From assembly GCA_043228905.1 (NCBI GenBank), contig JBHGNT010000021.1:8556001-8620000 (forward strand): a stretch of 64,000 nt of DNA. Reading direction: 5' to 3'. The notes below the pieces were generated by a model. It saw only the letters and a list, made by a program, of their open reading frames with translations. It made no database searches and had not been told where the DNA came from. Of this stretch, positions 54,710-64,000 are shown one piece after another. This DNA is from Azolla caroliniana. Taxonomy: Eukaryota > Polypodiophyta. Positions within the stretch are counted from its first letter, which is position 1. Each line of letters begins with the position of its first letter. Both the position numbers and the translations under genes were made by a program.

Positions 54710-55569
54710 CTAAATAGCCTCTCTGCCATTATTGCCGAGGGTCTCCTTATTACGCTCATGATTCTGCCACACTGTCAAAAACTGGACAGAGTGACGGTCG
54801 TCCTGACTCTTTACCCTTGCGTAGGCCAAACCATTGTCTAGCACTTTGGTCTCCATTCGAGTTGCCATGATGTATGGCTCGCCAAGGATGACCAAATGGG
54901 AAGATGTCTCTTGCACGAAAAAGTGTTGGTCTATCTCGACGTCCCCGACACTTACTCTGACATTCGGACATGCCCTGTGCAACTCTCTGTGGCCCTCGTA
55001 GCCGCGCATATCTTCCACCTATGCTTGGTGTGGATGGGCCATTTCCCCTTCTTATAGAAGTCCATGGACATTAGGTTAATTTCCGACCCTTGGTCGATCA
55101 ACGCCACCACTGGTTCCTTCACATCCCTGATACGAACCGGGGTTTTTGTCGTTGCTCTTGCCCAGTGCGGCCTTGTACAGTGGCTTTCTGCAAGCTTGTC
55201 CTCCGTGGCCACTTCGTCGAGCAGTGCCACCCTTACTTCAACCAACTTCTCTGGTTCTGGCTCCGTCGCGAGACGCTTCCTTTTTACGAGATCCACGATG
55301 CTGTCATGGAACTCTCTCCTTGTTGTGCCTAGCACTTCTCTCAGTGTGAGTTCTACGCGACTATCGAGGACTCGCTCCTCCAGGACCTTTCGTAGGTCCG
55401 TTGTTTTCACGATTTCTGAGATTAACCAGAAGCTCGGAACCTTGGCCTTCTCGTTCTCCTGAATGGGTCCGCTCCGGGTGTCATACCTCCCCAAAGGGCC
55501 CGCTCCTCCGGTCTTTCCGGCCCGCTTATCATCGACCAAAACCTCATAGTTCTGGCACGCGGCTTCCAC
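54710..55569 (-). pseudogene. Gypsy E protease
   Basis: Frame 55569-54952 carries VVALIDQGSEINLMSMDFYKKGKWPI (55072-55108 for the core), the same unusual D-x-G-S-E-I-N site as A (Gln here, His there). It continues to HRACPNVRVSVGDVEIDQHFF and ILGEPYIMATRMETKVLDNG (54710-55018). Confidence 0.85.
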
Positions 55570-55713
55570 AAAGCCGGTACTTTCTCAACCGGGTCGCTCC
55601 ATCCAGTGACATTGCGTACTCATTTTTCCAACAGTTAGCTTCTTCCTTCTTCAACCTCCTTTTAGAGAAGGTTTCCGGTACCACCGGCCAAAACTCGGGG
55701 TTTGTATCGGTGT

Positions 55714-56809
55714 TAGTCACCTTTCCACCTACGTGAATGCCGGCCGAGGCCGAGTAGTAGATGGCTTGGATGTGCCGTGTCGTGGCCTCCTCCATCAACC
55801 TCTTCATGCCACCTCATCCGGGGTTTACTTCGAGCATCCTCCATGTGTCGCTCGCGTGCACCCTGCCATTCGAAAGGTACACCACGTTGCTCCTGAGTGC
55901 TTCGCCGAAGTCGGCACAATCTCTCCGAGCATGGCCGAGAGCATCACACCATATGCACCTTTGGTTGGACGCCGATCGCCGGTCGCGGGGCTGGCCTTCG
56001 TTGCCCCTTTGGGCCTAAGGGATCTGGAGATCGCACACCATTTTTGTTAGCTCTTATAGAGTCGCGCCCCCGGATGGTCCCATGACTACGTTTCCCGGGG
56101 CTGGGCCTGACTTCAGCCACCTTCTCGTTTGTTCCATTCGGGTTGGCGTCGGCTCGGCCCTCATTTCGACGATCGGTCCGACTATCGAGGACCCCTTTTC
56201 TTTCCAGTCTCTGCGCTTGTCAATCCGGCCACACACCCCTTTGACCACGGCCCTGTCGACCGTGAGTCCGTCGTTCGTCTCTAAAAGGAGACCCACATTA
56301 TTGCGGTCGAGCAAGTCAAACGACTTATCAAAGAGCAAGACCTTGCTCGTGTCAAGCACAGTCCGGTCCAATGTGGAGAACCGCACGAACCGTGACTCAA
56401 ACTCATGAAGGAGCGTCGATGCGTTCCGACCTTTGCCAGGGCTATCAACCCAATTCATGAAAGCCTTCTTCGATAGCCGGAGCGAGTCATCGAAGTTGTA
56501 CCGTTCGAGAATCCGCCCCGCGAAGTCCACCCAATCACGGTAGCCCGCTTGTACTTCGAGCACTTCCGCATGGATGCTTGGCGTCACGACCCGAGGAAAC
56601 CCAGGCAGTCTTCTATCCTCCGGAATGTTCCTCATCTGCATCTCGGACTTGTAGGCCTCAAGGTAACTTGTGGCATCTTTCCCACCGAACCGGCCTATCT
56701 TGTCGACCGTCACCTCTATGGCCCTGTCAAGGGCACTCGTGCCCTCACAAGCGCTAAATAGGCGGTCTACAGCCACCGCCATCGCTTCGGTGAGTTCGCT
56801 CCCTCTCAT
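55714..56809 (-). CDS. Gypsy E Gag
   Basis: Gag begins at the ATG at 56807-56809 (MRGSELTEAMAVAVDRLF), although the frame is open further upstream through the primer site into the LTR (to 56980). Residues follow with IGRFGGKDATSYLEAYKSEM, RDWVDFAGRILERYNFDDSLRLSKKAF and KGVCGRIDKRRDWKEKG. It stops at 56054. After a frame change a CCHC knuckle (CIWCDALGHARRDC, about 55914-55960) follows. About 252 codons are uninterrupted, unusually intact for this element. Confidence 0.8.
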
Positions 56810-56856
56810 CTTCAGATTCCTTTGCCGCCCCTGTTTCACATCGGGTTCACCAAATA

Positions 56857-57646
56857 TGTCGCGGTATTCCGCGCGGATGCGTAGAAACGAGGCAGGATCA
56901 TGGGAGTCTTGAACCAAGGAATCGAGAAAGGAGGAAGAGACTCGCGAGTTGTGTACACACAAACACTGTGAATCAGACAAAGAGGGGTAGGAAGGAGGTG
57001 GTCGTAGGTTTCGTACTCAATGCAGTACGAGAGAATAGCAACGCAAGAACAACACAAGGGGAAAAAAAACAACGTAAAGTAAAGGAATAGATTGTCAATA
57101 GTAGTTAGGACGCGCGCGTGAAGTGCAGGGAATACAGCCGGTTAGAGCCGGGAACCGAACTTCGAGCTCTAGAGCAAACACACGGAAGAAAGGGGACATC
57201 TGGCAGGGAGCGCACGGGCATTTGACGCATGCCGAGGGTTCCTCCCAGGGTTTGGTCGTAGAGGGTCGGAAGAGAACGAGTGAACGAGCTACTTCTTCCT
57301 ATTCGGTAACGTCCTCTGCTTCTCAAAAAAAAAGAACCCTCAAATAGTCTAAGGCCACCCCTTTTATAGCACAAGGAGTAGTAGTTACATCAGGTTTAAT
57401 GACTCCTCAATATTCTCTCCTAGATTCTCTTCTTGATGTGCTCTCGTTATCTCACCTTTGTTTCCGTGCCCCTACCCATGCAATATTAAATCCTCTAATA
57501 GTGCCTAACTTCCTAGTAATCCACAAAACCTACCGACACCTAGTACTTACATGAATTAGTACAAAAAAAAAGGGGTGCACTTGTGCACACCCACGTTCCC
57601 ATGCATTTGGCGATGTTTCCCCCAATGGCCTAGAATCTTCACAACA
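56857..57646 (-). repeat. 5' LTR of gypsy E
   Basis: TGTTGTGAAG at 57646 to CGCGACA at 56857. The primer site TGGTGAACCCGATG follows on the minus strand (about 56842-56853). Closely similar to the 3' LTR. Confidence 0.95.
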
Positions 57647-57650
57647 GTGC

Positions 57651-57662
57651 GCTCTAATACCA
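57651..57662 (-). other. Primer-binding site of copia F
   Basis: On the minus strand TGGTATTAGAGC directly follows the LTR end, one base off the initiator-Met site TGGTATCAGAGC used by many plant copia elements. Confidence 0.88.
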
Positions 57663-57697
57663 TGTAAAGAATCGAGAGTGATTCTGTGCAACGGAAG

Positions 57698-57752
<55 letters not shown>

Positions 57753-57986
57753 CGTGAGACAAGAGAGAATGAGAGAGAGAGAGAGAGGGAGGGAGGGAGG
57801 GAGAGAGAGATCTAGACAAGAAACTGTATATTACATCCAACAGTAACTAAGTTACAAAAGGTTGGTTTCAATACCAACTGATCTAGGGCAAGTGCCCTTT
57901 CTACTAATTACAAATCTAGCCTACTATGATGTCCACTAGCTAGTGTGAACACTGTCTCTATGGGAAGTTGAGTTCGATTCTCAACA
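57663..57986 (-). repeat. 5' LTR of copia F
   Basis: 324 bp, TGTTGAGAATCG at 57986 to CTTTACA at 57663. Contains (TG)23 at 57701-57746 and a GA-rich run at 57766-57810. On the plus strand its first bases form a T-arm-like hairpin GTTGAG-TTCGATT-CTCAAC (57967-57985). Confidence 0.9.
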
Positions 57987-59433
57987 GGGTCCCCCACACT
58001 CCTACTTGAGTTTAATAGGAATGCACATTTAAGCAACAACATGATATCATAACAACCACTCACGTCATTTTTTCCAAATAAAGGGCATAGAACAATTTGG
58101 CCATGGCACAGACAAAGACATGTACTAAGTGTGAGGTATCCTCAAATGACACAAGAATTTCTCTTTGATTGGATTCTTAATAAAGGTTTCTAGAAATTAT
58201 GAGATTAAGACAAAAGGTTGTGGTTCTAATGATTTTTTCTTTCTTGCATTATGTGGGTGAACATGGAAGTCTACACCTTGAATCTACATATGCCTTCTTT
58301 TTTACTTTCTCTAGAGCATTCCTAGTTGGTCTTTTCTCTCTTCTCTCTTCCTCTTTTATGTATGTCTCACATTAACCTTTGTATTATCCTTCTCATTCCT
58401 TTTCACATTCTCGTTTGTCATATCATCAGCCATATTTGATGAGGAGGTGCACGATACTTAACTTCTTCTTCAGCCTTTAGCTCCAATTTCATTCTTGCCT
58501 TCTTTTTAGCATTGATCTTCTCAGACAACTTCTTTTAATGCTTTTTCCTATATTGATCATCGAAGCACTCTTTCCTAGTGGGTTCATTTCTTTTGTCGGG
58601 ACCAATTTGTGTGCACTTGCCGATCATTGAACTCCTCCATTAGTAGTTATCACTTCTAGGGAGGCAATGCAAGGTTGATTGTTATCTACATACCTAGAGA
58701 CACAAATTGATTTGTGGTATTGAATGAGATCCCCATTTTCGTTTTATTGTATTGATGGCATATTCTTCTCACTCCATTCCAACCCTGAAGCGGCCCATTT
58801 GAACCATCATTGTCTTCGTTGAAGGCAATGTTATTTTGATTTAATGGGCTCCCCTACGTGTAGTCTTATTTGATTCTGGAAATATTTGTAAATATTGTGT
58901 AAGAATATATGTGTTTAGACGAAAGTGAGTGAAAGAGTTATATTTGTGTGTGCTAGTGCATATATTTGAGTGTGAATGTACATGCACATGTGTTTAATGT
59001 GTATATGTTTTTGTATTGAATTATGTAATTTGTAATTGTTCATGTATATGTGTTTGGGTATTTAACTATTGGTAACTCATCGGTATTTTGTGAACTTAAA
59101 GTCCCCCTTTGTTCTTATAGCTAAGTGTGTAATGGAGGAGGAACAATGTGAAAAGTAAAAACAAAGCTTAACTATTACAATGTTACCTTGGGCCCTGTGT
59201 CAAGCTACAGAGATGAGGCTTGCGATAGATCAGTCATTTGATGGCAAGTTCACACAATGAAGTTTTATCCGCTCACTTGGATAAAAAAAGGTCCACCATA
59301 CATAGACATTTAACTTTGTAAAGCGCTAGTCTAGAATAAAATATAACACATGATAAGTTCTCTTAAAGGATTTCAAAATCAAAATTTAAGATGAATAAGA
59401 TTAAAATCAAAAGCGAATGTTTTAGAATGTGGT
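57987..59433. other. AT-rich non-coding region
   Basis: No intact gene. On the minus strand 58440-58620 translates to a basic, helical-looking stretch (RKECFDDQYRKKH, stop, KKLSEKINAKKKARMKLELK) that could be a pseudogene fragment of unknown origin. Otherwise low-complexity. Confidence 0.4.
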
Positions 59434-59775
59434 TCACATACATGATTTACTAGAATTGTATGCAACTAGCATATTCTTAAACCATAATGCAAAGAGCCTC
59501 GGATATTTATTGAACTCTTCATCAACATAAATTATTCCAAACCGTTGGGTTGATATACCATAAACTGCCTCAAAGCCATCAACAAGAGACCATGTGTATA
59601 ATCCCCAAACATTTGACCCATTTCTATATTATGAAGAGGGAAAAAACCTATGCGCTTGATAACCGTTACCATGTTAAAAAAATGAGAGAACATATGATAG
59701 AGGAATTACCTTATTGCGATGATCAAGGACTTCATGTATGACGAATAAAATCTAATACGATCCACATCATTAATA
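59434..59775 (-). pseudogene. GH1 beta-glucosidase, last two exons
   Basis: The minus-strand exon 59623-59434 encodes NGSNVWGLYTWSLVDGFEA, YGISTQRFGIIYVD and YPRLFALWFKNML, then a stop (TGA 59434-59436). This is the conserved C-terminal end of plant glycoside hydrolase family 1 (usual form NG(S/A)NV.GYF.WSL.DNFEW...RFGL.YVD). The preceding exon ends at 59710 with DRIRFYSSYMKSLIIAI, and a GT-AG intron (59624-59709, 86 bp) splits an Arg codon in phase. Upstream exons, including both catalytic Glu, were not found in the next 1.1 kb before gypsy I. Substitutions such as GFEA for NFEW suggest decay. It is the only host-type gene seen. Confidence 0.75.
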
Positions 59776-59870
59776 CTTGCATTATACCTAGTACCTCAGA
59801 ACATAAAACAATCCATGTCATGAATACTTGTCTTAAACCAAGCACCCAAAAACATAAAACAAGGTGTTGC
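59755..59870. repeat. ~57-bp tandem duplication
   Basis: Two copies of an ATCATTAATACTTG...AACATAAAACAA-type unit next to the 5' side of the GH1 exon. Confidence 0.75.
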
Positions 59871-60858
59871 AACATTTTTTCAATTATAATTCCTCGTACT
59901 TAAATTTTATTTTAATGGTTATGTATTTAGAAAGCATTTCATATGTTCACCGCACTTGTGACATTATCGCCTTATGTTTAGACATGCTATGTCTCTTAAG
60001 TAAATTTGTCTACCCAAAAACAACTACACATCAGTTTATATGGTACACATTTTCAAAAAGTATGGGATTGGTTGTGATTTTTATCATGAGAAATACCAAG
60101 TTGTCAAATTCAACTTGACATTTGTATGTATCGTGACCTACATGCGACAAGGCACTTGAGCTCAACATGAAATGAATAAAACCTATGGCACACAATATAC
60201 TTCGAATACAATAAAGAAATCGAAAGGCCAAAAACTACCATGCATAAGATTACATGTGAAGAGTTTAAATACATTCCAAGGGAGGGCCCAAATAAGAGCA
60301 ATGATGACAAGATAAATAGAGAGATAGATGAATCGTAAGTGTTCATACACTAAGAGTTAATTTTAGTCAAAGGTAGAACACATACTCTATCAAAAGCATG
60401 ATAGTTAGATTGTTGAATATATATGTTCACACCAACGCATAGTATGAACCATACGTAACATACATGCATTCGCATTCCAATATGTTTCGATCATTCGAGT
60501 ATATGGTAACACCCTCAAAGTATGGTAAATACCATACTTTTGTATTCATTATTTACAATAAGGTAAACTTTCTATTAAGGTAAAAAGTGAAAAAAAAAAG
60601 TTTTAATTGGTCAAAAAAAAGTTTTCATAACATACACATTCATTTGCAAATGTATGATTTTTGAATGTTTGAGCAAAAGAATGTGAAGGTTACGTTCTAT
60701 GCACCAAGGTATGCATTTGTTGACGAATATATTCATTGTGGCCCATGTCCTAACACCACACCTCATAACAATGATAAATATGTGACCTAAGTTATAGAGA
60801 AGCAATGGTGTGTCTAGTAGACAACATTACGTGCTCTAGCATGTGTAGGGGATTGCGG
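59871..60858. other. AT-rich non-coding region
   Basis: No gene, RNA or repeat recognised. Probably intron or decayed flank of the GH1 relic up to the LTR of gypsy I. Confidence 0.5.
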
Positions 60859-61839
60859 TGTCGTGAAAATCCGTCACTACGCGCGAATCGTGAGGCGAAA
60901 CCGCCGGGGTTCTGGACCAGAAGGATTTAGAGTCGATACAAGCTTTGGCGAGAAAGTACTTAAGATAGATTGGGAAAGAGAGAAGTTGAGATTACACGAT
61001 CAATTTGATAACGAATTTCTTCCTCTTAATTTTCATAAAAAAAACCGTGTTTTTTCTCCTCCCCCTTCCCTCTTTTATAGATGCTCTCATGCATATGATG
61101 CATGTGAGGGTACAAGACATGCATAAATTACATGTTTGCCATTTGGCGCTTATGTATTACATGTGGTGCATGATAACCATGTCACTCATTTTAGTTCTCA
61201 TGTATGAGAATTTACATGTAAAAGTACAATGATAGAAATATAATTTCAACTAAATAGCATGGCTTAATGGTAAGCCATTTGACTCCTAACTTGGAGGTGC
61301 ATGGTTCTAATCCTTACTTGCCCTCTTTGTATATGTAAATATGTATATATATTTATATATTTATTTATCTAGTCGCCAGACGCCGATTCGCTGGATGCCG
61401 TCGCCGGATACTGGTGCCAGATGTCGTCGGATCATCGGCTCCATCGCCGGTCCGGTTTTGGTTGGCCAAAACCCTTTACGAGTAGCTAGCCCACCTCCAC
61501 TCTTAGTTCAAGTTACCTTGAACTCTCTATGCTCCACACATAAACACAAAGATAATATCTTTTACTCCACTTTATATATGATGAGAGTTGTATTTGTCGT
61601 GCCTATGTGGGATATCTCACAATTTTCTCCTTTCCTTTTACAAACTTTATACCCTCATATCTTGACATTTAGTTGTCCGTTTCTCGTGTAATAAAGTGCA
61701 TTCGAAACCTCCATCATTTTGTACTTAGATATTAAATCTATTTAAAATGTTATCTTCACAATTATTGTACTATGTGATTCATACTCGATTTCGTACGTTT
61801 TATAGGATTTTCACACTATTGCCGAAAATCTTCACGACA
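60859..61839 (-). repeat. 3' LTR of gypsy I
   Basis: 981 bp, TGTCGTGAAGATTTTC at 61839 to CGACA at 60859 (minus). TATA CTATAAAAGAGGG near 61070. Contains a plus-strand tRNA-like module at 61253-61325 followed by AT repeats. The upstream purine tract is GTTTGGTGGGGGTGGA. Confidence 0.85.
61253..61325 (+). other. tRNA-like module in the gypsy I LTR
   Basis: D-arm-like perfect hairpin GGCTTAATGGTAAGCC (61261-61276) resembling a pol III A box, and B-box-like GGTTCTAATCC (61303-61313). Spacing fits a tRNA or tRNA-derived SINE head. The acceptor stem does not pair well. Confidence 0.5.
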
Positions 61840-61911
61840 TCCACCCCCACCAAACTGCACGTCCTCCGGTACGTGCCAAGAAGAGAAGAAGTGAGATTTT
61901 AGCTACGATGA

Positions 61912-63033
61912 TCAATTAGATTCCTCCATGTCTTCATTTTCATCCGCCCTATTATGTTCATCGTCGAGGTAATCGAGGTCAGGATCCTTGTCTTGTCTTT
62001 TCTTGAAAATCTTTACTCTTTTTCCCGCAATGGGTACGGCCAACCTTGATCCGTCTAGTTCCGCAAGGTGGTATGTGGCATTATCGTTGGCACTTGTGAC
62101 CACATACGGCCCGAACCATCTTCTTGCAAACTTCCTTGCTATACTGTGTTGATTGTCAAGGGTGTTGTCGTAAACCAAAACCCAATCCCCTTCTTCAATC
62201 TTCTTGGGACGAAGTCGATGCGTGTTGTCGAACCGAACTTTGTTCTTTACTCGGGTTGCCTTCATCATCTTTCGCGCTTTTTCTAAATCTTCAAGTCTTC
62301 TTTCAAGTTGCCTTATCCGCGCCGCTAATAACTCTTCTCGGCTCGTCTCGTTCTCCCACGGTATCGCTACCCATGAGGCGATCGTCCTTTCGATGGGCAT
62401 AATCGGCTTTTGTCCATACATAAGCTCCGTCGGCATATACCCTGTCACCGAGCTATGTGTTGTTCTATCGGCCCACAAGGCATAGGGTAATAGTCGTAGC
62501 CAATTCCCGACTCGACCGTTGCATGCCCGTATGATGGCTTTAACGATAGGTCCATGCCCTCGCTCGATCTTCCCATTTGCTTCCGGATTGTAGGCAGTCA
62601 TGAGGGAGAGCTTCACGCCTAGTCTTTCGAAGAGCTCCGTCGCTTCGTGCGCGTCCAACTCCCCTCGGTCGGCCACTATCTTCCCTACACATCCATATCG
62701 GCAAACAACATCTTCAAGTAAAAATTTACAAACGGCTGAAGTCGTCTTATTTGTCAAGGCTCGTCCTTCCACTTGATTTGTCAAGTCTTCCCTTGCGAGC
62801 GCTAAGTACTTCATTTGTCCCACTCCCATTGGCATCGAGACCAGATCCACCATCCATTTGAAGTGAATGGTGAGTGGGTATGTCGGCTTTAACTCATCAC
62901 GATGACGTATATTTGAATATATTTGGCAAGTTTCACATGTGGACACGAAATGGAGTACATCTTTGTACATGCTTGGCCACCAATACTTCTCCTTCAATTT
63001 TTCGAACGTCGCCCATGTTCCTCTATGACCTGC
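61912..63033 (-). CDS. Gypsy I integrase
   Basis: An open frame of 361 codons. The zinc-finger end (KYWWPSMYKDVLHFVSTCETCQ) is followed by the catalytic core with WMVDLVSM (Asp), VADRGELD (Asp) and NPEANGKIERGHG (Glu), so the DDE triad is intact. The C-terminal half contains ELMYGQKPIMPIERTI, a helical segment ARIRQLERRLEDLEKARK, GDWVLVYDN and FGPYVVTSANDNATYHLAELDG, then a very acidic tail. Chromodomain sequence is absent. The domain starts upstream at HESA, where a single TAG separates it from RNase H. Confidence 0.92.
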   Translation of the reverse strand, partial: AGHRGTWATFEKLKEKYWWPSMYKDVLHFVSTCETCQIYSNIRHRDELKPTYPLTIHFKWMVDLVSMPMGVGQMKYLALAREDLTNQVEGRALTNKTTSAVCKFLLEDVVCRYGCVGKIVADRGELDAHEATELFERLGVKLSLMTAYNPEANGKIERGHGPIVKAIIRACNGRVGNWLRLLPYALWADRTTHSSVTGYMPTELMYGQKPIMPIERTIASWVAIPWENETSREELLAARIRQLERRLEDLEKARKMMKATRVKNKVRFDNTHRLRPKKIEEGDWVLVYDNTLDNQHSIARKFARRWFGPYVVTSANDNATYHLAELDGSRLAVPIAGKRVKIFKKRQDKDPDLDYLDDEHNRADENEDMEESN

Positions 63034-63930
63034 CTAAGCACTCTCGTGGAATTCGGTCATCAGCGTCTCTTGCTCTTCTTTCTTTACCACCACTCGACGT
63101 GGTATTCCTGTCCTTCTTTTTGGATGTCGCCAAAGGAATCCTCCCTTCAAGAAGTATCGGTAAGCTTTCTTTCGGATTCGTAGGGCCTCCTCCTTTGTTA
63201 ACGAAGCATCTGTCGTCAATGTTCTTAGGAATCTACCGATGAGTAACCATTCTCCTTCGTACTCGTTCTCGTTGAAGGCGTGGAGAGTTTGCGTGTCCTG
63301 GTCTTCCGCCGACAATCGAGCCATCTTGAAGAAGTTGAGGGCGACATCTTCATCTTCCGAAACCATGTTACTTCCATTTGAAAATCTTGCCCTCGACAAC
63401 ATGTCAGCCATGGCGTTCTTCTTCCCTGCGATGTGACGGATCTCTGGGTTTAAAGACTTGATGTAGGCAATCCACCTTAGCATAGCAAGATCTGGGGTCG
63501 CACATCCCGAGACCATTCCGAGAATTGGGAGACAATCTGTCTCTATTATCACTTCTGACCCGATCAGGTAATCTTTGTCCGTCTTCACTACCGACACAAT
63601 ACCCCAAAGTTCCCGTTTGACTTGGGCATATCTTTGTTGCCGTTCGCTGAGAACCTTTGCTCCGAACCGGACGGCATATCGCGCATTATCTTCACCTTCT
63701 TGATTGATGACCCACCCGATTCCGGTTGGGCTCGTATCTACAGTCACGTAAATTGGTTTCCCTTCGGCATAGTCGGCCTTCCTTAGTGCCGGAGCTTCAA
63801 GAAGCAGTTTCTTTAATCTTCGCATCGCCTCTGTGTGCTCGTCTCGCCATTCGAACTTTATTCTTTTCTTTAGTAGTCCATATAACGGTTCGGCGACATG
63901 AGCGTAGTGAGGAATCCATAAAACCCTAAA
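63034..63930 (-). CDS. Gypsy I RNase H and integrase finger start
   Basis: An uninterrupted frame from WIPHYAHVAEPLYGLLKK through VTVDTSPTGIGWVINQEG, KRELWGIVSVVKTDKDYLIG, ETDCLPILGMVSGCATPDLAMLRW and HIAGKKNAMADMLSRARF to EFHESA, where TAG (63034-63036) stops it. The residues after the stop (AGHRGTWATF) complete the finger. At 63920 the expected RT-side sequence is replaced. Confidence 0.9.
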   Translation of the reverse strand, partial: FRVLWIPHYAHVAEPLYGLLKKRIKFEWRDEHTEAMRRLKKLLLEAPALRKADYAEGKPIYVTVDTSPTGIGWVINQEGEDNARYAVRFGAKVLSERQQRYAQVKRELWGIVSVVKTDKDYLIGSEVIIETDCLPILGMVSGCATPDLAMLRWIAYIKSLNPEIRHIAGKKNAMADMLSRARFSNGSNMVSEDEDVALNFFKMARLSAEDQDTQTLHAFNENEYEGEWLLIGRFLRTLTTDASLTKEEALRIRKKAYRYFLKGGFLWRHPKRRTGIPRRVVVKKEEQETLMTEFHESA

Positions 63931-64000
63931 TGGGAAAAACCACGGGAGTCCTCCAACTCCAACTATCACTATACACAGAGATGTACAATGGTGAAGCTAC
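63931..64000. other. Unassigned sequence at the right edge
   Basis: Does not continue the gypsy I RT. Possibly the edge of another insertion or a deletion junction. Confidence 0.4.

Larger units (their letters stand above)
50284..57646 (-). mobile_element. Gypsy element E (A clade), two LTRs
   Basis: A minus-strand element with a 790-bp 5' LTR (56857-57646) and a 791-bp 3' LTR (50284-51074), gag, protease, RT, RNase H and integrase. It sits between the primer site and gag of copia F. No clean 5-bp target duplication is seen (flanks GTGCG and CGCGT in plus orientation). Stops, frameshifts and an RT duplication make it inactive. Confidence 0.9.
23012..57986 (-). mobile_element. Copia element F, host of nested insertions
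   Basis: A minus-strand copia reassembled from separated blocks: 5' LTR 57663-57986, primer site, leader and gag (50283-49993, 49349-49260), rest of gag and pol (43996-40549), RNase H tail and 3' LTR remnant (23712-23012). Protein frames resume across each insertion site, so the blocks are one element. Its own sequence is about 5 kb and the rest is inserted DNA (A, D, E and a 643-bp insert). Many stops show it has long been inactive. Confidence 0.85.
60859..64000 (-). mobile_element. Gypsy element I (A clade), 3' half
   Basis: Minus strand: 3' LTR 60859-61839, purine tract, integrase and RNase H, continuing toward the right edge. Same clade as A and E by protein wording and purine tract. Only one stop separates RNase H from integrase, making it the least decayed member here. 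At about 63920 the RT sequence is replaced by unrelated DNA. Confidence 0.88.

Noticed and set aside
57701-57746. (TG)23 as a functional Z-DNA element
   Set aside because: A simple microsatellite inside the F LTR; nothing beyond composition supports a role.
61253-61325. Functional tRNA gene
   Set aside because: A- and B-box-like elements are present but the acceptor stem does not pair and the anticodon arm is poor.

Overview
The window is plant nuclear DNA that is almost entirely transposable elements. The evidence is copia and gypsy polyproteins, chromodomain gypsy elements, a plant-type LINE, TATA-bearing LTRs, AAACCCTAA-type boxes and a decayed family-1 beta-glucosidase fragment with a GT-AG intron. 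The pol types would fit a seed-free land plant (moss, lycophyte or fern), but I cannot fix the lineage. Every long reading frame I can assign belongs to a mobile element except the beta-glucosidase relic at 59.4-59.8 kb. One 100-base assembly gap lies at 27742-27841.

Left part (1-23 kb). A palindrome-rich satellite (1-690) is followed by a LINE reverse-transcriptase fragment, an LTR-like block, a pyrimidine-rich tract, a 48-bp minisatellite, a decayed minus-strand copia (G, 3.26-7.69 kb) and a small gag-only LTR element (H, 7.67-9.74 kb). A LINE 3' part (9743-10425) is split by element J, a 10,976-bp DNA transposon (10426-21401). J has 25-bp terminal inverted repeats and an AAAA target duplication, and the LINE frame resumes exactly on its far side. 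J carries two convergent spliced genes: a forward transposase-like gene in three exons and a reverse gene for a basic, coiled-coil, RING-finger protein. Both are broken by C-to-T type stop codons, and the transposase also by frameshifts and a solo LTR. J is the best candidate for an undescribed system.

Middle part (23-58 kb) is one minus-strand copia element (F, 23012-57986) swollen by nested insertions. Into F went gypsy A (23.71-40.55 kb), chromodomain gypsy D (43997-49259, TSD TTTCG), a 643-bp LTR-like insert (49350-49992, TSD GATAG) and gypsy E (50284-57646). A contains the pol-less tandem element B (about 24.6-35.58 kb) and a solo LTR (39010-39360, TSD GGTAT). B contains chromodomain gypsy C (24695-30989, TSD GTAAT). 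C contains an inverted, truncated copy of itself next to the gap.

Right part (58-64 kb) is AT-rich sequence with a GH1 beta-glucosidase remnant (minus strand), then the 3' LTR, integrase and RNase H of a relatively intact gypsy (I) of the A/E type, which runs off the window.

Two cross-element patterns stand out. Element D has a perfect 12-nt complement between its predicted transcript start and the site just after its 5' LTR, the geometry of self-primed reverse transcription. LTRs of four unrelated families (K, D, F, I) carry tRNA-like D-arm or T-arm modules, always antisense to the LTR and in three cases right at its 5' end.
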